This document shows positions 1 to 6,657 of a stretch of 24,430 bases of DNA, in pieces. The notes beneath the pieces were generated by a model. The model had not been told where the DNA came from, searched no databases, and saw nothing but the letters and a program-made list of their open reading frames with translations. Made by a program: the position numbers and the translations under genes. The DNA comes from Bacillota bacterium (GTDB lineage Bacteria > Bacillota > Clostridia > Lachnospirales > Lachnospiraceae), in NCBI GenBank assembly GCA_023450835.1, contig JAEXGM010000107.1:1-24430 (forward strand), in the 5' to 3' direction. The first letter of the stretch is position 1, and each line of letters begins with the position of its first letter.

Positions 1-7
1 AATCCAT

Positions 8-175
8 TTAAGGTGTCAGAAAAGCTATTGTTTGGTTCTGATGAAAAGGGAAACAGGTGTAAATCCTGTACGAACTCGTCACTGTGATAAGGGAGTTGCG
101 GCAAATACGTCACTGATATTAATCGGGAAGACTGCCGTTAATTATGATCTTTCAGCCAGGAGACCTGCCTTGAAT
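8..175 (+). promoter_or_regulatory. Cobalamin (B12) riboswitch aptamer
   Basis: The conserved core of the cobalamin riboswitch is visible: GGGAA at 48-52, GGTG at 56-59, AATCC shortly after, CGTCACTGT near 77-85, and a full B12 box, CAGCCAGGAGACCTGCC, at 153-169. These motifs come in the order and spacing known for the family. The aptamer binds adenosylcobalamin or a related corrinoid in the nascent mRNA. It lies directly before cbiP and the rest of the cobalamin operon, so high B12 should shut the locus down. The outer boundaries are approximate because I did not fold the P1 helix rigorously. The open frame at 32-220 is a chance frame inside the RNA. Confidence 0.95.
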
Positions 176-252
176 GAAGCTTGTACAGCCACGAGTAACT
201 GGTTTGGAATGGAAAGATAAGTCGAACTATGTCTCGAAGTATGCTTAAAGTT

Positions 253-287
253 ACCTCCATGCCCTCAGTGGCAATGGAGGTTTTTTT
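253..287 (+). terminator. Riboswitch expression platform: terminator overlapping the cbiP ribosome binding site
   Basis: ACCTCCAT (253-260) pairs perfectly with ATGGAGGT (274-281). GCC (261-263) pairs with GGC (270-272) across a one-base bulge, and seven T residues follow (281-287). This is a standard intrinsic terminator. Its 3' arm contains the GGAGG Shine-Dalgarno (276-280) for cbiP, whose ATG starts at 288 right after the T tract. One hairpin could therefore both terminate transcription and hide the ribosome site. A short possible competing pairing is GTAACT (195-200) with AGTTAC (249-254); that part is only inference. Confidence 0.88.
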
Positions 288-1784
288 ATGTCTAAAGTAA
301 TCATGGTACAAGGGACCATGTCGAATGCCGGAAAAAGTCTGCTGGTAGCGGGCTTATGCAGAATCTTTAAGCAGGATGGCTACAGGGTAGCCCCTTTTAA
401 GTCTCAAAACATGGCGTTGAATTCCTATATCACAGAGGAAGGACTGGAAATGGGACGGGCCCAGGTAATGCAGGCGGAAGCAGCAGGAATAAAGCCTTCG
501 GTGCTGATGAACCCAATTCTTTTAAAGCCCACTAACGACATTGGCTCACAGGTCATTGTTAATGGTGAAGTAATCGGAAATATGAAGGCAAGAGAGTATT
601 TTGCCTTTAAGAAAGAACTGATACCGGATATTAAGAAGGCGTTCCATACACTGGAGGAACAGGCGGATATCATTGTGGTAGAAGGGGCGGGAAGTCCCGC
701 AGAGATTAATCTGAAGGAAAACGATATTGTAAACATGGGTCTGGCTGAAATGCTTAATGCACCCGTATTGCTGGTGGGGGATATCGACAGGGGAGGCGTC
801 TTCGCCCAGCTGCTTGGTACTCTAATGCTATTAGAGGAAAAAGAAACAGCTAGAGTAAAAGGGCTTATCATTAATAAATTCCGGGGAGATAAGACTATTC
901 TTGACCCGGGAATTACCATGCTTGAAGATAGGGGACATGTCCCTGTTGTAGGCGTTGTTCCATATATGAATGTTTCCTTAGAAGAGGAAGACAGCCTTAC
1001 CAGCCGGTTCGACAGAAAAGAAGAAGCACAGATAGATATAGCGGTTATCCGCTTTCCAAGAATCTCAAACTTTACAGATTTCTTTGTTTTTGAACAGATA
1101 GAAGGAGTATCCGTAAGATATGTGGACTCAGTTCGGGATTTACACTATCCTGACATGATTATCCTTCCTGGCAGTAAAAACACCATGGGAGATTTGAAAT
1201 GGATGAGACAGAATGGCTTGGAAGCTGCCGTGAAGAAACGTAGTGGAGATAGTGTTATCTTTGGTATTTGCGGAGGTTTTCAGATGATGGGGAGCAGTAT
1301 TTCTGATCCTTACGGCGTGGAAGATGGTGGGGAAGTCGGCGGAATGGATTTCTTCTCCATGGATACGGTGCTGGAGAAAGAAAAAGTCCGTACACAGGTG
1401 CATGGAACCTTTAGGAAGGCAGAAGGGATGTTATCCGTACTGAACGGAATGAAGCTGGAAGGCTATGAGATACATATGGGGAGAAGTACGGTAAATGAGC
1501 AAATCCAGGGTCCCTTATGCAGCCTGACAAATCTGTTGGACGGAGAAGAAAAAGCGGACGGGGTATCGTTTAAAGATATTTATGGAACCTATGTCCATGG
1601 CATATTTGATAAGGGAGAAATTGCTCTAAGAATTGTAAAAGAACTTGCCGCCAGAAAAGGTCTGTCATTAGAGAGCGGTCTTATGATGGATTATGGAGCT
1701 TTTAAAGAGACCCAGTATGATAAGTTGGCAGATACCTTAAGAGAATATCTGGATATGGAAGCAATTTATCGCATGATGGAATGA
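288..1784 (+). CDS. cbiP: Adenosylcobyric acid synthase (glutamine-hydrolysing)
   Basis: This 498-residue protein is CbiP/CobQ, which amidates the b, d, e and g side chains of adenosylcobyrinate a,c-diamide using ATP and glutamine. The N-terminal BioD-like ATPase domain (about 1-235) starts with a modified P-loop, QGTMSNAGKSLL, followed by APFKSQNMALNS and VVEGAGSPAEINL, all typical of CobQ. The C-terminal class I glutamine amidotransferase domain (about 250-490) has the triad cysteine at C328 in GICGGFQMMG, and the histidine region GTYVHGIFD. Length is normal for the family (480-510). The ATG has GGAGG seven bases upstream. It is the first gene after the B12 riboswitch and is the gene most directly controlled by it. 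A cytoplasmic enzyme. Confidence 0.97.
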   Translation: MSKVIMVQGTMSNAGKSLLVAGLCRIFKQDGYRVAPFKSQNMALNSYITEEGLEMGRAQVMQAEAAGIKPSVLMNPILLKPTNDIGSQVIVNGEVIGNMKAREYFAFKKELIPDIKKAFHTLEEQADIIVVEGAGSPAEINLKENDIVNMGLAEMLNAPVLLVGDIDRGGVFAQLLGTLMLLEEKETARVKGLIINKFRGDKTILDPGITMLEDRGHVPVVGVVPYMNVSLEEEDSLTSRFDRKEEAQIDIAVIRFPRISNFTDFFVFEQIEGVSVRYVDSVRDLHYPDMIILPGSKNTMGDLKWMRQNGLEAAVKKRSGDSVIFGICGGFQMMGSSISDPYGVEDGGEVGGMDFFSMDTVLEKEKVRTQVHGTFRKAEGMLSVLNGMKLEGYEIHMGRSTVNEQIQGPLCSLTNLLDGEEKADGVSFKDIYGTYVHGIFDKGEIALRIVKELAARKGLSLESGLMMDYGAFKETQYDKLADTLREYLDMEAIYRMME

Positions 1785-1857
1785 TTCCAAGTATTAGATT
1801 GATATGTTTTACCATGTGGTAATTAAATTAATGATACAGAAATAACGAATATTGGCT

Positions 1858-1888
1858 GGCAGTGTACTGACACCGGAATAGTACTGCC
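1858..1888 (+). other. Hairpin in the cbiP-cobT spacer
   Basis: GGCAGT(GT)ACT at 1858-1868 pairs with AGTACTGCC at 1880-1888, giving nine base pairs with a two-base bulge. A second, overlapping pairing is possible between GGCAGTG (1858-1864) and CACTGTCC (1913-1920) with one bulged T, so two exclusive structures could exist. No T tract follows, so it is not a terminator. The remainder of the 202-base spacer (1785-1986) is AT-rich and shows no gene. Confidence 0.4.
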
Positions 1889-1986
1889 TTGCGTAAATAG
1901 CAATATGGATGGCACTGTCCGCTAAATACGAAGATGGATGAGGTTAGAAAATATAAATACTAAAATAAAAAATTGTGAGGTTAATT

Positions 1987-3033
1987 ATGACAAAGGAAGA
2001 GTTAAAGAAATTAGTAATAGAAAGCCCAAGCAAGGAATTCTACAAGAAAGTAAAGGATAACTGGGATGGGATTGCCAAGCCGCTTAACGGCCTGGGACAA
2101 TTTGAAACGATGATAGCACAGATAGGAGCCATAACGGAGACTGATAAAATAGATATTTCAAAAAGGGCAGTCGTTGTTATGTGTGCTGACAATGGAATAG
2201 TGGAAGAAAAGGTAAGCAGTTTCGGATATGAGATGACGGCAATAATCGCGGAGGAGCTGGCTAAAGGCACCACTTCTGTGAGCCGGATGGCATTAAGGGC
2301 GGGAGCCGATGTAATACCTGTAAATATTGGAATTCACCAGGAGGAAGAAATAAAAGGTCTTATACAAAGAAAGGTCGCAGCCGGAACAAAGAATTTTTAC
2401 CTGGAGCCTGCTATGTCAGAGGAAGAAGTATTAAGTGCAATCGCAGTTGGAATAGAAACAGTAAAGGAATGCAAGGAAAAGGGCTATGGCCTTTTAGCTA
2501 CCGGTGAGCTTGGTATGGGCAACACGACTACCAGCAGTGCCATGGCGGCCGCTCTGCTGGGGTTAAAGGCAGAGGAAGTTACCGGCATGGGAGCCGGCCT
2601 TAGTAAGGGAGGCTTTGCCCATAAATATGAGATAATTAAAGGAGCACTTGAAAAATATCAGCTTGAGAAAGATGAACCTCTCAGGATTCTTGAAGCTGTG
2701 GGAGGCCTTGATATTGCAGGGCTTGCCGGTGTTTTTATCGGAGGAGCACTTTATCATGTTCCGGTTATCATTGACGGTGTAATTAGTGCGGTATCAGCTT
2801 TGACCGCAGAGCGCCTGGTTCCTGGAGTAAAAGAATATATGCTGCCATCCCATTTGAGTAAAGAACCTGCAGCAAAGCTGCTGCTTGCAGAACTTGGTCT
2901 TTCTCCGGTTATCGATGCTTCTTTAGCTCTTGGTGAAGGTACGGGAGCGGTGCTTTTATTCCCCATGCTGGATACGGTATTATCTGTTTATGAAGGAAGC
3001 TCAACCTTTGAAGATATTAATGATAGATTATGA
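1987..3033 (+). CDS. cobT: Nicotinate-nucleotide--dimethylbenzimidazole phosphoribosyltransferase
   Basis: CobT transfers ribose phosphate from nicotinate mononucleotide to the lower-ligand base, giving alpha-ribazole phosphate. Family motifs are present in order: PLNGLGQFETM near the N terminus, VMCADNGIVEEKVSSFG, TGELGMGNTTTSSA, GGLDIAGLAGVFIGGA and SLALGEGTGAVLLFPMLD. The glutamate of GEGTGA is residue 317, the same number as the catalytic glutamate of the Salmonella enzyme. The ATG at 1987 (348 aa) has TGAGG just upstream; a GTG at 1975 in the same frame would overlap that site and is less likely. The stop overlaps the start of cobU (ATGA). No dimethylbenzimidazole synthesis genes are in the window, so the base may be made elsewhere or scavenged. 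Confidence 0.96.
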   Translation: MTKEELKKLVIESPSKEFYKKVKDNWDGIAKPLNGLGQFETMIAQIGAITETDKIDISKRAVVVMCADNGIVEEKVSSFGYEMTAIIAEELAKGTTSVSRMALRAGADVIPVNIGIHQEEEIKGLIQRKVAAGTKNFYLEPAMSEEEVLSAIAVGIETVKECKEKGYGLLATGELGMGNTTTSSAMAAALLGLKAEEVTGMGAGLSKGGFAHKYEIIKGALEKYQLEKDEPLRILEAVGGLDIAGLAGVFIGGALYHVPVIIDGVISAVSALTAERLVPGVKEYMLPSHLSKEPAAKLLLAELGLSPVIDASLALGEGTGAVLLFPMLDTVLSVYEGSSTFEDINDRL

Positions 3034-3575
3034 TGATACTTATTACAGGAGGAAGCGGCAGCGGAAAATCAGCTTATGCCGAGAAGTCGGCCGTCGCACT
3101 GGCAGCAAATAGTAACCTTTATTATCTTGCGACAATGCAGGTCTATGACGAAGAAGGCAGAAAGAAAGTAAAAAGGCACCAGGTCTTAAGAGCAGGAAAG
3201 GGATTTCAGACTATTGAACAGCCGCTTACTGTCAGTGAGGCTGCCTCCAAAATGGAGCCGGGCAGTAAAACCGTTCTGCTGGAGTGCATGTCAAACCTGG
3301 CAGCCAATGAAATGTTTTCTTCCGGCGAGACTAGAAAATCCGGCGAAGTCATTGAAAAAATCCTTAGAGACATGGATATTCTTGAGAGAAACACAGAGAA
3401 TCTCGTAATTGTAACCAATAATGTGTTTGAGGATGGAATTATATACGATCCTGCAACAATGGATTATCTGGAAGCGTTGGGACGGGTAAATGAAAGATTA
3501 GCGGCAGCCGCAGATACCGTAATAGAAGTGGTAGTTGGCATTCCGGTAATTATAAAAGGAAATATGGCAGGTTAA
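3030..3575 (+). CDS. cobU: Adenosylcobinamide kinase / guanylyltransferase, CobU (long form)
   Basis: This 181-residue protein has the CobU P-loop GGSGSGKS (residues 7-14), YYLATMQVYDEE, and the RHQ motif with H50, equivalent to the histidine that Salmonella CobU guanylylates. CobU phosphorylates adenosylcobinamide and converts the phosphate to adenosylcobinamide-GDP. Unusually, the region that normally reads SNEVG-GIVP is VTNNVFEDGIIYDP here (about 130-143), although the following GRVNERLAAAAD helix is normal. A second, shorter CobU-like gene two genes downstream carries the canonical version of that motif. Translation is probably coupled to cobT by the ATGA overlap; an alternative ATG lies three bases further on. 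Confidence 0.9.
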   Translation: MMILITGGSGSGKSAYAEKSAVALAANSNLYYLATMQVYDEEGRKKVKRHQVLRAGKGFQTIEQPLTVSEAASKMEPGSKTVLLECMSNLAANEMFSSGETRKSGEVIEKILRDMDILERNTENLVIVTNNVFEDGIIYDPATMDYLEALGRVNERLAAAADTVIEVVVGIPVIIKGNMAG

Positions 3576-3585
3576 GGGAGAGGTT

Positions 3586-4356
3586 ATGTCGGTTATCAAA
3601 TCATTTTTTATATCATTTTCAATCTATTCCAAGATACCGGTTCCGCAGTTCGAATGGAAGGATAAGGACATGAAATATGTACTTTGCTTCTTTCCCTGGA
3701 TTGGAGGAATAATTGGATTGTTAACGTATCTCTGGGGAAGTCTCTTTCAGCATTTTCAATTTGGAACACTTCTCTTTGCAATGGCAGGGACAGCCATTCC
3801 TCTTTTGGTATCGGGAGGGTTTCATGTGGATGGCTTCATGGATACGATGGATGCTCTTCATTCTTATCAGCCCAGAGAGAGAAAGCTTGAAATCTTAAAG
3901 GACTCCCATATTGGTGCCTTTTCAGTGATACAGATAATTTTCTACTATCTTATCTTTCTTGGTGCTTATTCGGAACTGAATAGTTTGAAGGCCATGGCGG
4001 TAGCGGGAGCCGGATTCTTTCTGTCACGCACCATAAGCGGTATCGGTGTGGTGACCTTGAAAAATGCCAAAAAGGAAGGGCTTTTATATCTTTTCTCCAG
4101 CAAAGCTCATGAAAAAGTTGTGAAGATTGCTCTTTGTATACAATTTATCTTATGTGTGATTTTTATGCTCTGTCAGTCTTTGGAGGCGGGAATTGCAGTT
4201 ACAGCAGGCGGTATTTTTACCTTTCTTTATTATCGTTACCGCTGCTATAAGGAGTTTGGCGGGATAACAGGGGATACTTCCGGATATCTTGTAACGCTGA
4301 GTGAGGCTGTTACGATGGCAATTGTTGCCCTTTGCTGCATTGCTAATATAATTTAG
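3586..4356 (+). CDS. cobS: Adenosylcobinamide-GDP ribazoletransferase (cobalamin synthase)
   Basis: CobS joins adenosylcobinamide-GDP to alpha-ribazole or its phosphate and makes cobalamin (phosphate) at the membrane. The 256-residue sequence carries the family signatures FSIYSKIPVPQF, a PWIGGIIGL segment, and the acidic GGFHVDGFMDTMDAL followed by LKDSHIGAFSV, the Mg2+ and substrate region. About six hydrophobic segments follow, as expected for this integral membrane enzyme. The GGGAGAGG site at 3574-3581 is correctly spaced from the ATG and overlaps the end of cobU. Its place after cobT and cobU is a classic cobTUS arrangement. Confidence 0.96.
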   Translation: MSVIKSFFISFSIYSKIPVPQFEWKDKDMKYVLCFFPWIGGIIGLLTYLWGSLFQHFQFGTLLFAMAGTAIPLLVSGGFHVDGFMDTMDALHSYQPRERKLEILKDSHIGAFSVIQIIFYYLIFLGAYSELNSLKAMAVAGAGFFLSRTISGIGVVTLKNAKKEGLLYLFSSKAHEKVVKIALCIQFILCVIFMLCQSLEAGIAVTAGGIFTFLYYRYRCYKEFGGITGDTSGYLVTLSEAVTMAIVALCCIANII

Positions 4357-4379
4357 CACAGAAAGTGGAAGGAACGGAT

Positions 4380-4763
4380 ATGGAATTATATATTGGAGGA
4401 TGCTCACAGGGAAAACTTCATTATGTCCTTAAACAGACAGGAATCCCTGAGGATATGGTATTAGATGCGGCAAAAATAACGGGAAATGATATTAAAAAAG
4501 AAGCGCTGATTATCAATCATTTTCACTTATTGGTAAAAAGTATTTTAAAAGAAGGTGGAAATCCCGAAGAAATCATAAATGAAATCAACAAAGAGAACAC
4601 CGGACTTATTATTATCAGCGATGAAGTGGGAAATGGAATTGTTCCAATGGAAGCTGCTGAAAGAGAATATAGAGAAAGGCTTGGCAGGATTCTTTGCGGA
4701 CTGGCAGAAAAAGCGGTCAGGGTGGAGAGGATAATATGCGGAATCGGACAGAGAATCAAATAA
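4380..4763 (+). CDS. Short CobU-like protein (second CobU paralogue)
   Basis: A 127-residue protein that aligns with the start and end of CobU but lacks most of the middle. The N terminus has IGGCSQGKL (residues 5-13), a P-loop remnant in which the Ser/Thr after GK is Leu. The segment with the guanylylated histidine of full CobU is absent. The C-terminal part, ISDEVGNGIVPMEAAERE (from residue 79) and RLGRILCGLAEKAVRVE, is canonical CobU. It may help the long CobU, which has the opposite pattern of kept and lost motifs, or it may have another nucleotide-binding role. The ATG at 4380 has AAGGAA upstream; a GTG at 4365 is less likely. It overlaps cobC by 28 bases, suggesting coupled translation. 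Confidence 0.82.
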   Translation: MELYIGGCSQGKLHYVLKQTGIPEDMVLDAAKITGNDIKKEALIINHFHLLVKSILKEGGNPEEIINEINKENTGLIIISDEVGNGIVPMEAAEREYRERLGRILCGLAEKAVRVERIICGIGQRIK

Positions 4764-5368
4764 AACTGATATTGATACGGCATGGAGAGACTCCTTCCAA
4801 CAGCTTGGGCAGATATCTTGGAAAGACCGAGGAGAATCTATCGGAGACAGGGATAGATAAAATAATTAACTGTAAGGGCAAAGGAAAATATCCTGCGGCA
4901 GATATTTGCTTTTCTAGTCCCATGAGGCGGTGCGTAGAGACTGCAAATCTTATATATGGCTGTAATAGCCCCGTTCTTATTGAAGAGTGGAGAGAGATTG
5001 ATTTCGGCCGCTTTGAGGGCAAAAACTACCAGGAACTTAATGGAGACAGAGAATATCAGGCTTGGATAGACAGTAACGGAACACTGCCTTTTCCCGGTGG
5101 GGAGAGCAGGGAGGAATTCCAGGCAAGATGTCTTAAAGGCATGGATAGAGTGGTAAAGGAACTGATAGCTATTGAAGGTGATATGCCTTTAACAGTTGCC
5201 GCAGTAATACACGGCGGAACAATTATGTCTATTCTAAGTGCTTACGGGAAGGATAATTATTTTGATTACCAGTGCAAAAATGCTGAGGGGTATGAATGTC
5301 GTATGACATTATCATCGAACCAGGATTTTTCGCAGAAAATAAAGATAGATATCGTCGGAAAATTGTAA
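4736..5368 (+). CDS. cobC: Alpha-ribazole phosphatase, histidine phosphatase family
   Basis: A 210-residue histidine phosphatase. LILIRHGETPSN holds the phospho-accepting histidine (RHG at residues 15-17). FSSPMRRCVETA, WREIDFGRFEGKNYQEL, FPGGESREEF and the second catalytic histidine H159 in VIHGGT follow in the usual order. The family removes phosphate from alpha-ribazole-5'-phosphate or adenosylcobalamin-5'-phosphate. The specific function is inferred mainly from its position inside the cobalamin operon, since phosphoglycerate-mutase-like phosphatases look alike. ATG 4736 is preferred because GGAGAGG lies six bases upstream; the frame is open further upstream inside the short cobU-like gene. 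Confidence 0.88.
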   Translation: MRNRTENQIKLILIRHGETPSNSLGRYLGKTEENLSETGIDKIINCKGKGKYPAADICFSSPMRRCVETANLIYGCNSPVLIEEWREIDFGRFEGKNYQELNGDREYQAWIDSNGTLPFPGGESREEFQARCLKGMDRVVKELIAIEGDMPLTVAAVIHGGTIMSILSAYGKDNYFDYQCKNAEGYECRMTLSSNQDFSQKIKIDIVGKL

Positions 5369-5431
5369 AAAGCTGTGCTTTGTACAGCAGAAAAAATCGC
5401 AGGTGAATCTCAACTTGTGCAGGGAGAAATC

Positions 5432-5495
5432 TGAAAGTTCCTTTCAAACTACTTATTAAGGCAGTAACGCAGACAGGTCTGCGTTATGCAGGGGG
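5432..5495 (+). repeat. Type I intergenic repeat, copy 1 (before cbiB)
   Basis: The 35 bases at 5432-5466 are identical to 14451-14485 in front of cbiA. They begin with the small inverted repeat TGAAAG-TTC-CTTTCA. A perfect eight-base-pair hairpin follows, ACGCAGAC (5467-5474) with GTCTGCGT (5477-5484), then TATGCAGGGGG. The 14451 copy has a different hairpin at the same place and a matching TATGCAGGAGGG end. The repeat ends in a ribosome-binding-like G run. Confidence 0.85.
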
Positions 5496-5500
5496 TATAG

Positions 5501-5568
5501 GTTGAAAAAACAAAAGACGGTTTTTTCAACTACGGATTTAGGAATATCAAATCGAAGATTTGATATTC
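5501..5568 (+). repeat. Type II double-hairpin repeat, copy 1 (before cbiB)
   Basis: Two perfect hairpins in a row: GTTGAAAAAAC (5501-5511) with GTTTTTTCAAC (5520-5530), and GAATATCAAATC (5542-5553) with GATTTGATATTC (5557-5568) around a GAA loop. A diverged copy lies at 22828-22895. A TTG-started frame from 5502, with GGGGG six bases before it, runs through the repeat and in frame into cbiB, so a 27-residue extension of CbiB or a leader peptide is conceivable, but the normal CbiB start is at 5583. Confidence 0.85.
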
Positions 5569-5582
5569 ACGAAAGGGGTAAA

Positions 5583-6566
5583 ATGATTTATCATATTGCA
5601 GGCTTTTTTATTGGATTTGTGCTGGATCTTATATTTGGAGATCCTTACTGGCTGCCTCATCCAATCAGACTAATAGGCACATTAATCTCAAAACTGGACC
5701 ATAAGCTCCTGAACATAACAGAAGAAAAGGAAAGAAATAACAAGCAGGAATTTCATAAAGGAATTCTATTAACAGTACTGGTGTTAATCCTTACAGTTCT
5801 TTCCGCCTTTTTAATCTTATATCTGGCATATTGGATATCGCCTTACCTGGGACTTGTCATAGAAAGTATTATGACCTATCAGATTCTTGCAACGAAATGC
5901 TTAAAACAAGAGAGCATGAAGGTCTATAAAAAGCTGAAGGAAGAAGACCTGCCGGGAGCCAGAAAGGCTGTTTCTATGATTGTAGGCAGAGACACGGAGT
6001 GCCTTGATGAGACAGGGGTCGCAAAGGCTGCCATTGAAACAGTGGCTGAAAATACTTCTGACGGTGTCATTGCACCAATGCTATTTCTGGCAATAGGAGG
6101 TCCTGTACTTGGATTTTTCTATAAAGCGGTCAATACCATGGACTCCATGGTGGGATATAAGAATGACCGATATCTTTACTTTGGAAGAGCAGCGGCAAAA
6201 TTAGATGATGCTATGAATTTCCTGCCTGCCAGAATCAGCGCTATCCTAATGATAATTGCCAGTTATCTTGGGGGAAGAGATTTTGACGGCAAAGCTGCCA
6301 ACCGGATTTATAAAAGAGACAGGCGAAATCATGCAAGCCCTAATTCCGCCCATACGGAAGCTGTGTGTGCCGGAGCATTGGGAATCCGCCTGGCAGGTGA
6401 TGCCAGTTATTTTGGGAAAATACATCATAAGCCCTTTATTGGTGATGCCACAAGGATGGTAGAATATAAAGACATAGCCCGGGCGAATCGGCTTTTATAC
6501 ATAACCGCAGGTCTCTGTGAAGGAATCTGCTTAATCTGTCTAATAACCGCAAGTTTTTTATTTTAA
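5583..6566 (+). CDS. cbiB: Adenosylcobinamide-phosphate synthase
   Basis: CbiB attaches the (R)-1-aminopropanol O-2-phosphate arm, made by CobD, to adenosylcobyric acid. The protein opens with the family signature LDLIFGDPYWLPHPIRLIG and contains VSMIVGRDTECLDETGVAKA, ETVAENTSDGVIAP, the VNTMDSMVGYKNDRY segment and LGIRLAGDASYFG near the end. Several hydrophobic stretches fit an integral membrane protein. Length is 327 residues from ATG 5583, which has GAAAGGGG upstream. The frame is open back to a TTG at 5502 through a repeat element; that extension matches no part of the family and is not included. cobD follows after a 90-base spacer. Confidence 0.96.
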   Translation: MIYHIAGFFIGFVLDLIFGDPYWLPHPIRLIGTLISKLDHKLLNITEEKERNNKQEFHKGILLTVLVLILTVLSAFLILYLAYWISPYLGLVIESIMTYQILATKCLKQESMKVYKKLKEEDLPGARKAVSMIVGRDTECLDETGVAKAAIETVAENTSDGVIAPMLFLAIGGPVLGFFYKAVNTMDSMVGYKNDRYLYFGRAAAKLDDAMNFLPARISAILMIIASYLGGRDFDGKAANRIYKRDRRNHASPNSAHTEAVCAGALGIRLAGDASYFGKIHHKPFIGDATRMVEYKDIARANRLLYITAGLCEGICLICLITASFLF

Positions 6567-6576
6567 GGCTAATGTA

Positions 6577-6598
6577 CTCAAGTATTTTTGTACTTGGG
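6577..6598 (+). other. Hairpin in the cbiB-cobD spacer
   Basis: CTCAAGTA (6577-6584) pairs with TACTTGGG (6591-6598), eight base pairs with one G-U pair, around a TTTTTG loop. No T tract follows the 3' arm, so it is not a convincing terminator. It resembles the other spacer hairpins of this locus only in position. Confidence 0.4.
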
Positions 6599-6657
6599 CA
6601 GGAAAAAATTAATTCACTTATATAAAAGAAGTACAGGTGAAGATGAGAGGAAAGAAG

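Noticed and set aside
32..220. 62-codon open frame at the left end
   Set aside because: It lies fully inside the cobalamin riboswitch, whose conserved motifs explain the sequence.
425..919. Long antisense frame inside cbiP (164 codons)
   Set aside because: A shadow frame of a well-conserved gene, rich in Ser, Ile and Pro, as antisense frames usually are; no family resemblance.
5372..5388. Hairpin GCTGT/ACAGC after cobC as a terminator
   Set aside because: Only five pairs, a seven-base loop and no T tract on the plus strand.
5502..5582. N-terminal extension of CbiB starting at TTG 5502
   Set aside because: The extension is encoded by the type II repeat, has no counterpart in CbiB, and ATG 5583 has its own ribosome site. 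Kept only as a possible leader peptide in the findings.
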